The position numbers were made by a program, and so were the translations under genes. Positions 45,110 to 53,691 of a stretch of DNA of 64,000 nt are shown here, piece after piece (the stretch's first letter is position 1; each line of letters begins with the position of its first letter). Under the pieces are notes generated by a model. The model worked only from the letters and a program-made list of their open reading frames with translations. It made no database searches and was not told the DNA's origin. This DNA is from Flagellimonas oceanensis (GTDB taxonomy: Bacteria > Bacteroidota > Bacteroidia > Flavobacteriales > Flavobacteriaceae), in NCBI RefSeq assembly GCF_003992595.1, contig NZ_RZNA01000025.1, forward strand, positions 1-64,000. Direction: 5' to 3'.

Positions 45110-46099
45110 ATGAAAACAACAGTATTCAGCACGCATAAGTTTGAAGAGCCGTATCTCGTAAAAGCGAATGATGGCAAGCATCAATTAAAGCTGCTTGAGA
45201 GTCGTTTAACTCAAGAAACTGCTATTCTCGCAACGGGTTCTAAAGCAGTAAGTCTATTTACGGGCGATGATGCCTCGGCACACATTCTTGAAAAATTCAA
45301 TGCTTTTGGCATAAAATATATTGCTCTGCGTTCAGCAGGATTCAATCACGTGGATTTAGCAAAAGCAGCTGAACTGGATATGAAGGTGGCACGTGTTCCA
45401 GCCTATTCCCCTTATGCCATTGCAGAGCATACAATGGCGCTCATACTTGCATTAAACCGAAAATTGATTAAAGCACACAACAGGGTTCGTGACCAGAATT
45501 TCTCATTGAACGGTCTTACCGGTTTCGACCTCAATGGAAAAACCGTCGGCGTTATCGGGACTGGAAAAATTGGGTCTGTATTGGTAAAAATACTACACGG
45601 TTTTGGTTGTAAAATACTTGTTCAGGATGTCATTGAGGATGAAAATTTAATCAAGTTTTACAATGTAATCTATACCAATTGTGAAACTATTTGTAAGCAG
45701 TCCGATATCATAAGCTTACACGTACCACTAACGTCTTCAACGAAACACTTGATTGATGCAAAACATATTTCATTAATGAAGCAAGGCGTAATGCTTATCA
45801 ATACAAGTCGTGGTGGATTGGTCGATACCAAAGCTGTTATCGAAGGATTGAAAACTAAAAAAATTGGGTATTTCGGAATAGATGTGTATGAGGAAGAAGA
45901 AGGATTGTTCTTTGAAGACCATTCCGATGACATTTTGCAAGACGATGTCATTGCACGCTTAATGACTTTTAATAATGTTTTAATTACCAGTCATCAGGCC
46001 TTTTTAACCGAAACTGCATTGACAAATATTGCTGAAACCACAATATATAATCTGGATTGTTTTGAAAAAGGCAAAGTTTCAGGAAACGAAGTTTCTTGA
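45110..46099 (+). CDS. D-2-hydroxyacid dehydrogenase, D-lactate dehydrogenase-like
   Basis: 329 residues. The NAD fold has GVIGTGKIGSVLVKIL, the catalytic Arg region NTSRGGLVD, the Glu region and the His in ITSHQAFLTETAL follow in order, as in fermentative D-lactate dehydrogenase. It reduces pyruvate to D-lactate and reoxidises NADH. Encoded after the glycolytic genes, it would balance the NADH made by the type II GAPDH without respiration. Confidence 0.87.
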   Translation: MKTTVFSTHKFEEPYLVKANDGKHQLKLLESRLTQETAILATGSKAVSLFTGDDASAHILEKFNAFGIKYIALRSAGFNHVDLAKAAELDMKVARVPAYSPYAIAEHTMALILALNRKLIKAHNRVRDQNFSLNGLTGFDLNGKTVGVIGTGKIGSVLVKILHGFGCKILVQDVIEDENLIKFYNVIYTNCETICKQSDIISLHVPLTSSTKHLIDAKHISLMKQGVMLINTSRGGLVDTKAVIEGLKTKKIGYFGIDVYEEEEGLFFEDHSDDILQDDVIARLMTFNNVLITSHQAFLTETALTNIAETTIYNLDCFEKGKVSGNEVS

Positions 46100-46141
46100 T
46101 TAAGAAGCAAAAAATAGTAGTAACACTTAAATCTTAAAATT

Positions 46142-46915
46142 ATGAAACGAGTAAAAAATAAAGTAGCCATTGTCACAGGAGGAGCATCTGGTTTGGGAAA
46201 ATCAAGTGCTAAACTATTGGCACGAGAAGGAGCAAAAATAGTCGTGTCCGATATAGACGAAGAAGGTGGTAAAAAAGTAGTTCAACAAATAAAAGAAGAC
46301 GGTGGTGAGGCCATATTCATTAAACAAGATGTTGCCAAAGAAGATGAATGGAAAAACGTTATTGAAACTACCCTTGAAACTTATGGGAAATTACACATTT
46401 TAGCAAATTCTGCTGGAATAGGGCTCGGAGGAACAGTTGAAGATGTAACCCTTGAAGATTGGAAAAACCTTATAGATATAAACCTAAATGGCACTTTTTT
46501 AGGCACCAAATATGGTATAAAAGGTATGAGGAAAACAGATGAAGGTGGTTCCATCATTAACTTCTCTTCCATTGAAGGACTTATCGGTGACCCCAATTTA
46601 CCTGCGTATAACGCAAGTAAAGGCGGTGTTACCATTTTCACTAAATCTGCCGCCCTACATTGTGCTAAACAAGGCTATGGCATCCGTATCAATTCTATCC
46701 ATCCTGCTTATATCTGGACCCCAATGGTAGAGAATTTTCTCAAGGCTCAAGGTGACGTAGAAGAAGGCAAAAAACAATTGGAAAGTTTACATCCAATTGG
46801 TCATTTGGGAGAACCTGACGATATAGGGTACGGAGTTGTATATCTGGCCTCTGATGAATCCAAATTTATGACCGGTTCCGAACTGGTTATCGATGGTGGC
46901 TATACCGCCCAATAA
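46142..46915 (+). CDS. short-chain dehydrogenase/reductase
   Basis: 257-residue classical SDR: TGGASGLG (12-19), NAG-like NSAGIG, catalytic Ser in INFSSIEG and the YNASK motif, with the C-terminal SELVIDGGYTAQ ending. It resembles cyclopentanol or glucose 1-dehydrogenase type enzymes; the substrate cannot be assigned. An acidic residue after strand 2 (SDID) favours NAD over NADP. Confidence 0.87.
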   Translation: MKRVKNKVAIVTGGASGLGKSSAKLLAREGAKIVVSDIDEEGGKKVVQQIKEDGGEAIFIKQDVAKEDEWKNVIETTLETYGKLHILANSAGIGLGGTVEDVTLEDWKNLIDINLNGTFLGTKYGIKGMRKTDEGGSIINFSSIEGLIGDPNLPAYNASKGGVTIFTKSAALHCAKQGYGIRINSIHPAYIWTPMVENFLKAQGDVEEGKKQLESLHPIGHLGEPDDIGYGVVYLASDESKFMTGSELVIDGGYTAQ

Positions 46916-46937
46916 GAAAAACAATAAAACTAAAATT

Positions 46938-47774
46938 ATGAAAAACATACTCGTACCTACCGATTTCTCGAAAAACTGCACTAAAGCAGCAAATCTTGGT
47001 ATCGAAATAGCCAAACTATACGATGCAGAGATACACTTTTTACATCAAATGACTACCCCTGTTGATTGGGTAAAACTGGATAAACAAAAAGAAAAAAGGT
47101 ATCCCGAAACTTTAAAGGAAATTGGAGTCGTTAAATCAAAATTGCGGGAACTGGAAAAAAAGGCTGAGCACGAAGGTCTTAAATGTCGAACTTTTCTTCA
47201 ATTTGATTCGGGACAGAAAGATATTTTAGAACATTCTGGTCATTTCCATCACGATTTCATCGTTACCGGCAGCAGTGGAACCAAAGGTGTCATTAGAGAA
47301 ATTACGGGTAGTAATGTTGAAAAAATAGTTCGAAAAGCCAATGCACCCATTATCGTTGTCAAAGAAGAGGATGTAACGTTTCCCTTCAAGGACATTCTAT
47401 TTGTTTCTTCTTTTGAAGAGGATGTCACGCATCCATTTCAAGAAATCTTGTCAATAGCCAAAAAATGCGATGCTAAAATCCATTTGTTACGAGTAAACAC
47501 AGAAACTGACTTTAATAGCATAGAGCTTGGCTTAAATCCTGTAAAGGAATTTCTTGAAAAATTCCCCAATCTGAAGAACTTCTCAATGAGCGTCCATAAT
47601 GAGTCTTCCGTAGAGGCAGGCATCAATACATTTTTAAAACATCAGCCCGCAGATTTAATTGCAATGAGCACCCACGGAAAAACGGGATTTTTGAGCCTAT
47701 TTTCAAAAAGTATTGCCGAAGGTGTTACAAACCATTCTTCTCTACCTGTAATGACCATACATATTAAAAAATGA
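46938..47774 (+). CDS. tandem-domain universal stress protein
   Basis: 278 residues, two Usp domains. The first ends in GSSGTKGVIREITGSNVEKIV, a complete ATP-binding motif; the second ends in STHGKTGFLSLFSKSIAEGV, which is similar. The ATG at 46938 is chosen because homology begins there (MKNILVPTDFS); an upstream in-frame start lies inside the SDR gene. The last 4 bp overlap the next gene. Confidence 0.9.
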   Translation: MKNILVPTDFSKNCTKAANLGIEIAKLYDAEIHFLHQMTTPVDWVKLDKQKEKRYPETLKEIGVVKSKLRELEKKAEHEGLKCRTFLQFDSGQKDILEHSGHFHHDFIVTGSSGTKGVIREITGSNVEKIVRKANAPIIVVKEEDVTFPFKDILFVSSFEEDVTHPFQEILSIAKKCDAKIHLLRVNTETDFNSIELGLNPVKEFLEKFPNLKNFSMSVHNESSVEAGINTFLKHQPADLIAMSTHGKTGFLSLFSKSIAEGVTNHSSLPVMTIHIKK

Positions 47775-48613
47775 AAAATCCAATCAACATAGTAAAGTAT
47801 TCAGGTGATGTGGTAGCCTTTGATGTAGATAAGCTTATCAATTCCTTAAGGCGTTCACAAGCGAGCGAAGAATTAATTCAGCAAATAGTTGAACAAGTCG
47901 AAGGTCAACTCTATGATGGAATTACCACAAAAAAAATCTATCAGATGGCATTTAAAATGCTTAAGCGTAAATCTCGTGTAAGTGCCTCAAAATACAAGCT
48001 AAAAAAAGCGATAATGGAATTAGGGCCATCAGGATTTCCTTTTGAAAAATTTGTTGGTAAGATTTTAGAGATGGAAGGCTTTAGCACAAATGTGGGAGTT
48101 ATTGTTCAAGGTAATTGTGTACAGCACGAAGTTGATGTTATCGCCCAAAAAGAAAACAAACACTATATGATTGAATGCAAATACCATAGCGACCAAGGCA
48201 GATTTTGTAATGTAAAAATCCCATTATATATCCATTCACGGTTTTTGGACGTAGAAAAGCAATGGGAACACCAAAAAGGTCACGAGGCTAAACTTCATAA
48301 AGGAGCTGTGTACACCAATACGCGTTTCACAACCGATGCCATTCAGTACGGGAAATGTGTTGGAATGCTTTTAAGCAGTTGGGATTATCCAAGAGGAAAT
48401 GGTCTCAAGGACAGAATAGATAAATCTGGGCTACATCCCTTAACCGCTTTAACAACACTTACTAAAGCTGAAAAAACAAAATTATTAGATGAAGGCATCG
48501 TACTCTGTAAAGAGCTTCACGAAACCCCAAAAATTTTAGAACAAGTAGGAGTGCCAAAATCAAGACACAAAAAGGTTCTCGAAGATTCAAGAGAATTATG
48601 TGGAATTCATTAG
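47771..48613 (+). CDS. ATP-cone domain fused to a restriction-endonuclease-like domain
   Basis: 280 residues. Residues 5-90 form an ATP-cone, the nucleotide-sensing domain of ribonucleotide reductases and NrdR. Residues 90-190 are a PD-(D/E)xK nuclease-like domain (EVDVIAQ...MIECKYH; D122, E135, K137). A C-terminal ~60 residues (LTKAEKTKLLDEGIVLCKEL) may be a helical binding domain. An ATP/dATP-gated nuclease is suggested by the architecture. It overlaps the Usp gene by 4 bp. Confidence 0.8.
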   Translation: MKNPINIVKYSGDVVAFDVDKLINSLRRSQASEELIQQIVEQVEGQLYDGITTKKIYQMAFKMLKRKSRVSASKYKLKKAIMELGPSGFPFEKFVGKILEMEGFSTNVGVIVQGNCVQHEVDVIAQKENKHYMIECKYHSDQGRFCNVKIPLYIHSRFLDVEKQWEHQKGHEAKLHKGAVYTNTRFTTDAIQYGKCVGMLLSSWDYPRGNGLKDRIDKSGLHPLTALTTLTKAEKTKLLDEGIVLCKELHETPKILEQVGVPKSRHKKVLEDSRELCGIH

Positions 48614-48651
48614 AGCACTACTTAAATTTTTAATCTAAATAAATAGGACAA

Positions 48652-48906
48652 ATGAAAACAGAAGAACTGAAAGAACAGAACCGTATAGATTTAGAGCCAT
48701 TTTACCAAGCATTGGAAGATGATTCTAAACTACTTGAAGAAGCCCTCGAAATATTATTGGGTATGGTACACTTCGAGCCTAAATCCGTAAAGAAGTTGGC
48801 ACTCGTAATAAAAGAGGATTCCCGCAATCTATATAACGAAATAGCGGAATTGAGCAAATCGAACCAAGACAAAGGAAATACGCCTTCCTGTTGTGGTGGA
48901 CATTAA
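48652..48906 (+). CDS. small acidic helical protein with CCGGH end
   Basis: 84 residues, mostly helical with heptad-like spacing of Leu (ELKEQNRIDLEPFYQALEDD) and a C-terminal Cys-Cys-Gly-Gly-His tail that could bind a metal. I do not recognise a family. It sits between the ATP-cone nuclease and the RNase genes and is probably co-transcribed. Confidence 0.65.
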   Translation: MKTEELKEQNRIDLEPFYQALEDDSKLLEEALEILLGMVHFEPKSVKKLALVIKEDSRNLYNEIAELSKSNQDKGNTPSCCGGH

Positions 48907-48920
48907 TAAATACTATAACG

Positions 48921-50297
48921 ATGAAAAACAAAAAAATAAACATCCACTTTTTGGGAGCGGCAGGCACCGTGACTGGCTCAAAATATTTGGTGGATACAGG
49001 AGATAGAAAGATACTTATAGACTGTGGCCTCTTCCAAGGGTTAAAGGAATTACGCCTTAAAAACTGGGAGTACCCACCTGTTAATGTAGGTGATATTGAT
49101 GCTGTTTTGCTTACCCACGGTCATATGGACCATACAGGTTATTTACCCAGATTGGTAAAACAAGGCTTCAATGGTCCCATTTATGGTACGAATCCTACTT
49201 TGGACATTGCAAAAATCATTTTGAATGATAGTGCAAAAATACAGGAGCAAGAAGCCGAACGTGCCAATAAGGAAGGCTATTCCAAACATAGTCCCGCAGA
49301 ACCATTATACGATTTAAAGGATGTAGAAAAAACTATCCCACACTTTAAAGGAATTCCACAATCACAATGGATTCCGTTATTTGATGGTATTAGGGCTCGC
49401 TTCCAATACAACGGACATATTCTGGGTGCAACCTATATTGAGTTGGATGTGCACGGAAAACGTTTTGTCTTTTCAGGAGACATTGGTAGAACCAATGATT
49501 TATTGCTCTATCCACCCCTTAAACCAAAAAAAGCGGATGTGCTTTTCATTGAATCCACTTATGGTGGAAGGTTTCATCCCGATGAAATAGAAGCACTTCC
49601 ACATATTGAAAAATTAGTAAATGATACCATCAACAGAGATGGTAGCTTATTTGTCCCAAGCTTTTCGGTAGAACGTGCCCAGCTAATGATGCTCATCTTT
49701 TGGAAATTATTGAAAGAAAAGAAAATCCCCAGAGTACAAATGATTATGGACAGCCCGATGGGTGCCAACGTATTGGAACTGTTTCATAGAACTCGGGATT
49801 GGCACAGATTGGAAGACAACGAATGTGACGAAATGTGCTCACACTTTACAGTTGTTAGCAGTTATCGTGAAACAATGGAATTAAGAACAGATTACAAACC
49901 AAAAATCGTGATTGCAGGAAGCGGAATGCTCACAGGGGGAAGAATGCTAAACTATCTTGAAACACAGGCACAAAATCCAAATAACACCTTACTTTTTGTA
50001 GGCTATCAAGCTGAAGGCACTCGTGGCAGAAAATTATTGGAAGGTGAAAAAGAACTAAAAGTATATGGAAAATGGGTGCCGTTTAAAATGCAAGTAGTAG
50101 AAATTGAAGGGCTTTCGGCACACGCAGACCACGCAGAACTTATGGACTGGATGGATAAGATAAAAAACAAACCCGAACGTATTTTCATTGTACACGGTGA
50201 AAAAGAGAGTGCAGAAGCATTGCAAAAAGGCATCAAGGAAACCTATGGGTGGGATGCAGAAATTCCGCAATTATACACCATCGAAGAAATAGAATAA
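48921..50297 (+). CDS. metallo-beta-lactamase/beta-CASP RNA hydrolase
   Basis: 458 residues from the ATG at 48921, where homology begins. HGHMDH (66-71) is the zinc motif 2; the beta-CASP region (SFSVERAQLMMLIFW...SGMLTGGRML) and the terminal AHADH identify the CPSF-73/Ysh1-type RNA endonuclease or exonuclease. It probably processes or degrades RNA, supplying nucleotides that the next two genes could recycle; the link is inferred. Confidence 0.9.
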   Translation: MKNKKINIHFLGAAGTVTGSKYLVDTGDRKILIDCGLFQGLKELRLKNWEYPPVNVGDIDAVLLTHGHMDHTGYLPRLVKQGFNGPIYGTNPTLDIAKIILNDSAKIQEQEAERANKEGYSKHSPAEPLYDLKDVEKTIPHFKGIPQSQWIPLFDGIRARFQYNGHILGATYIELDVHGKRFVFSGDIGRTNDLLLYPPLKPKKADVLFIESTYGGRFHPDEIEALPHIEKLVNDTINRDGSLFVPSFSVERAQLMMLIFWKLLKEKKIPRVQMIMDSPMGANVLELFHRTRDWHRLEDNECDEMCSHFTVVSSYRETMELRTDYKPKIVIAGSGMLTGGRMLNYLETQAQNPNNTLLFVGYQAEGTRGRKLLEGEKELKVYGKWVPFKMQVVEIEGLSAHADHAELMDWMDKIKNKPERIFIVHGEKESAEALQKGIKETYGWDAEIPQLYTIEEIE

Positions 50298-50325
50298 ATC
50301 GAAAAATCACAACAACCAATAAAAT

Positions 50326-51828
50326 ATGGACACACACTCAAACATATTAAAATATAAACATCTCGGAATCTATACCCAAAACGAAAATGTAGTGTATATG
50401 CGCGAAGATTGCCACGTCTGTATTTCAGAAGGGTTTGAGGCACTTACCCGAATAAGAATATCCAATGCAAATACATCAATCGTAGCAAGTCTTAATGTCC
50501 TGAATTCTGATATTCTGTTGCCTAATGAAATCGGACTATCAGATGCTGCCGCGAAAAAACTCAATGTTTCCCCAAACGATACATTATATGTTTCCCATTT
50601 AGAGCCTATTGAATCCTTAAGCCACGTCAGGGCAAAAATCTATAACAAAAAACTGGATTATAAGGCCTATAACAACATCATAACCGATATCGTGGAAGGC
50701 GATTATTCCAACATCCACCTTTCGGCATTTATTACTGCCTGTGCTGGCGACCGAATGGATATTGATGAAATATCCGACCTAACGAAAGCAATGATTGCTT
50801 CCGGAAAGCAACTGAACTGGAACAAGGATATCGTGGTCGACAAACATTGTATTGGCGGATTGCCTGGCAATAGGACAACACCATTGGTAGTTGCCATTGT
50901 TGCCGCGTATGGGCTTACTATGCCAAAAACATCCTCACGGGCAATCACTTCGCCAGCAGGCACAGCAGATACAATGGAAGTACTGACCAATGTTACGCTC
51001 TCTTCCGAGGAAATAAAGACCGTAGTAGAAAAAGAAGGCGGATGTTTTGTTTGGGGCGGTACAGCGCAGTTAAGTCCTGCCGATGATGTGCTCATTAAAA
51101 TTGAAAAAGCCTTGGATATTGATAGCGAAGGTCAGCTCATCGCTTCAGTACTCTCTAAAAAGGCAGCAGCTGGTTCTACTCACGTGGTCATTGATATTCC
51201 CGTGGGAGAAACCGCCAAGGTTCGCAGTACCGAAATGGCAGAAAAACTAAAAAATCATATGGAAACCGTTGGAACTGCTGTTGGGTTGAATGTAAAAGTT
51301 GTAGTTACGGATGGCACGCAGCCTGTTGGAAGGGGTATCGGTCCAACTTTAGAAGCCATAGATATATTAAAAGTTTTGAAAAATGAGGAAGATGCACCTA
51401 AAGACTTAACAGAAAGAGCATTGCTTTTAGCTACTGAACTATTAGAACTTTCTGGAAAAGTAGAAAAAGGAAAGGGACAGGAAACCGCACATAAAATTCT
51501 CAAATCTGGAAAAGCATATGAAAAATTCGTAGCCATTTGTAAGGCGCAAGGTCAATTTTCAAAACCAGTTTTAGCACCTTATAAAATTGAAATTAAAGCT
51601 GAAAAGTCAGGCGTTTTGCAACGAATTGATAACCGTAAAATTGCAAAACTGGCCAAGCTTTCTGGAGCACCACAATCTAAATCGGCAGGGATTCTTCTAA
51701 ATGTGCATTTGGGAGAACAAATCGAAGAGAACCAACTGCTTTATACCATATATGCTGAATCCAAAGGTGAACTTAATTATGCCTTGGAATATGAAAACAA
51801 CCATAACGACATCATAACTATAAATTAA
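50326..51828 (+). CDS. AMP phosphorylase / thymidine phosphorylase-like protein
   Basis: 500 residues. An N-terminal ~85-residue extension precedes the nucleoside phosphorylase fold (DKHCIGGLPGNRTTPLVVAI, then KTSSRAITSPAGTADTMEV). This extension and the length fit the archaeal AMP phosphorylase subgroup, which splits NMPs into base and ribose-1,5-bisphosphate, rather than the ~440-residue DeoA. PRPP synthetase follows 10 bp downstream. Whether this bacterial copy uses AMP or thymidine cannot be told by eye. Confidence 0.82.
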   Translation: MDTHSNILKYKHLGIYTQNENVVYMREDCHVCISEGFEALTRIRISNANTSIVASLNVLNSDILLPNEIGLSDAAAKKLNVSPNDTLYVSHLEPIESLSHVRAKIYNKKLDYKAYNNIITDIVEGDYSNIHLSAFITACAGDRMDIDEISDLTKAMIASGKQLNWNKDIVVDKHCIGGLPGNRTTPLVVAIVAAYGLTMPKTSSRAITSPAGTADTMEVLTNVTLSSEEIKTVVEKEGGCFVWGGTAQLSPADDVLIKIEKALDIDSEGQLIASVLSKKAAAGSTHVVIDIPVGETAKVRSTEMAEKLKNHMETVGTAVGLNVKVVVTDGTQPVGRGIGPTLEAIDILKVLKNEEDAPKDLTERALLLATELLELSGKVEKGKGQETAHKILKSGKAYEKFVAICKAQGQFSKPVLAPYKIEIKAEKSGVLQRIDNRKIAKLAKLSGAPQSKSAGILLNVHLGEQIEENQLLYTIYAESKGELNYALEYENNHNDIITIN

Positions 51829-51838
51829 AGAACATACT

Positions 51839-52732
51839 ATGAAAACAATATTATTCAGTCTTCCCGGAAATGAAGAACTCACAGAACTAATGGCTACAAA
51901 AATGGATGCTGAAGTGGGTCAAGCCACATTAAGGAAATTCCCTGACGGGGAATCATACACGCGCATATTGTCTGATGTTAAAGATAAATGTGTGGTACTG
52001 GTATGCACCTTGCACGAACCGGACGAAAAACTGTTGTCACTATATTTTTTAAGCCACACAGCCAAATCATTAGGAGCTATGTGTACCTGTTTGGTAGCAC
52101 CCTATTTGGCGTATATGCGGCAGGACAAAGTATTTAATGAAGGAGAAGGAGTGACTTCCGGTTTCTTCGGAAAATTGATTTCTGGTTTCGCCGATAGCAT
52201 TACCACAGTTGACCCTCACTTGCACAGAATTAGTTCGTTGGGAGAAGTGTATCAAATTCCAAATAAAGTGATTCACGCTGCCGACGCAATTTCAGAATGG
52301 ATTAAAGAAAATATCGAAAACCCGGTACTTATCGGACCTGATTCTGAAAGTGAACAATGGGTATCAGAAGTCGCCAAAAATGCAGGAGCACCATTTACGG
52401 TATTACAAAAGGTGCGTCACGGTGACCGTGATGTAGAAGTCTCTGTTCCCGATGTGGATATATATAAAGATGCTACACCCATTTTGGTAGATGATATTAT
52501 TTCCACAGCCCGAACAATGATTGAAACCGTACAACATCTTAAAAAAGCAGGAATGAAACCACCTATTTGTGTAGGCATTCACGCCGTTTTTTCAGGAAAT
52601 GCCTATCAAGATTTATTGGATTCCGGAGTAGAAAAAATAGTGACTTGTAATACCATCCCACACTCTTCAAATGGAATAGATTTAAGTGATATTATGGCAA
52701 AAGAGGTAAAAAAATTAATGCACCATATATGA
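51839..52732 (+). CDS. prs: ribose-phosphate pyrophosphokinase (PRPP synthetase)
   Basis: 297 residues. LRKFPDGES, the histidine loop DPHLHR, the flexible-loop KVRHGDRDVEV and the PRPP motif VDDIISTARTMIE are in order. It is shorter than housekeeping Prs (~310-320) and close to archaeal forms. It makes PRPP from ribose-5-phosphate and ATP, or may link to the ribose bisphosphate made by the upstream enzyme. The next gene overlaps it by 4 bp. Confidence 0.9.
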   Translation: MKTILFSLPGNEELTELMATKMDAEVGQATLRKFPDGESYTRILSDVKDKCVVLVCTLHEPDEKLLSLYFLSHTAKSLGAMCTCLVAPYLAYMRQDKVFNEGEGVTSGFFGKLISGFADSITTVDPHLHRISSLGEVYQIPNKVIHAADAISEWIKENIENPVLIGPDSESEQWVSEVAKNAGAPFTVLQKVRHGDRDVEVSVPDVDIYKDATPILVDDIISTARTMIETVQHLKKAGMKPPICVGIHAVFSGNAYQDLLDSGVEKIVTCNTIPHSSNGIDLSDIMAKEVKKLMHHI

Positions 52733-53373
52733 AAAAACAAGGCTTTATAGTACTAATCACTTTATTCAGCATCACAATGACTGGACAAACTGAAATGCTT
52801 ATTGGGCAGATTTCAGGTAGAGTTGTTGTTCGAGAAAATTTTGATGAAGAAGGCTCTTTTTTAAACAAACAAACTTTTGAAGCTGGTGAAACAATAAAGA
52901 AAAATGGATACTATGAAATTGAGGTGGTTACGGAATTGTTCGATGAAGACAAAAAATCGACCGATAAATACACCACAACTTATCGTTGCAAGCCTGATGA
53001 AGCAAGTATAATGGTAATGGCTTTCCCGTTTTCCAGCCCAAAATCAAAGGAGACCGAAATTAATACCACCTCTAAAAAATTTAAAGACCTCTATGATTTG
53101 GACAATCTTGAAGATATAGAATTAGAAATGAGTTTTGATTCGGGCTTGTTGAATTTTTTTGGCTCAAAAAGTACCATAAAAATTTACGACCGAAAATTTA
53201 ATAATAGCGAAAATAATATTAATTCAAAAATTAACATTAAGGCCTATGCCTTGGGAATTCGCATTAAGCAACTCAATTATACTGTTAACGAGAAATTAAA
53301 TGCACAAGGTCTATTGACCTTTCAAAAATTTACCGAAGAAGACAACAGTTATTTTACAATGACTTATAAATAA
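52729..53373 (+). CDS. secreted protein of unknown function
   Basis: 214 residues with a signal peptide (about 1-20, TMTGQTE). The remainder is beta-rich, with a single Cys (YRCKPDE) and several acidic/lysine-rich strands. No family is recognised. Overlap with prs by 4 bp shows that it is part of the operon. Confidence 0.65.
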   Translation: MKKQGFIVLITLFSITMTGQTEMLIGQISGRVVVRENFDEEGSFLNKQTFEAGETIKKNGYYEIEVVTELFDEDKKSTDKYTTTYRCKPDEASIMVMAFPFSSPKSKETEINTTSKKFKDLYDLDNLEDIELEMSFDSGLLNFFGSKSTIKIYDRKFNNSENNINSKINIKAYALGIRIKQLNYTVNEKLNAQGLLTFQKFTEEDNSYFTMTYK

Positions 53374-53379
53374 AAATAA

Positions 53380-53673
53380 ATGAAAAATTATAACACCCTT
53401 TCAGAAGCTATTAACGATTTGCAGACAAACGAATACCCTTATGATTTCAACTTAAAACCTGAATGTCTGGAATGTGCTTCCCTGAAAATTGAGATTCGAC
53501 CAGAAGATTTTAAAGTGGATAAAATATATCGCTTTGAAGGAATGAGCAGTACCGATGATAACAGCATTTTATATGCAATATCTTCCAAAAAAGAGCTTAA
53601 AGGTCTTTTAGTAGATGCTTATGGCGTCTATGCCGAAAACATATCGGAAGCAATGAGAAAAAAATTACGATAA
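53380..53673 (+). CDS. small conserved protein, often labelled PRPP synthetase-associated
   Basis: 97 residues, YNTLSEAINDLQTNEYPYDF at the start, then CLECASL and FKVDKIYRFEGMSSTDDNSILYAI. Short proteins of this type occur widely in Bacteroidota and are sometimes labelled phosphoribosylpyrophosphate synthetase, but no PRPP motif can be seen. I regard the function as unknown. Confidence 0.7.
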   Translation: MKNYNTLSEAINDLQTNEYPYDFNLKPECLECASLKIEIRPEDFKVDKIYRFEGMSSTDDNSILYAISSKKELKGLLVDAYGVYAENISEAMRKKLR

Positions 53674-53691
53674 CACTTAAACAAGACAATA

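Noticed and set aside
52729..53673. Rubisco or ribose-1,5-bisphosphate isomerase to complete an archaeal AMP pathway
   Set aside because: Neither of the two unknown genes after PRPP synthetase shows any motif of those enzymes, and no other gene in the window does.
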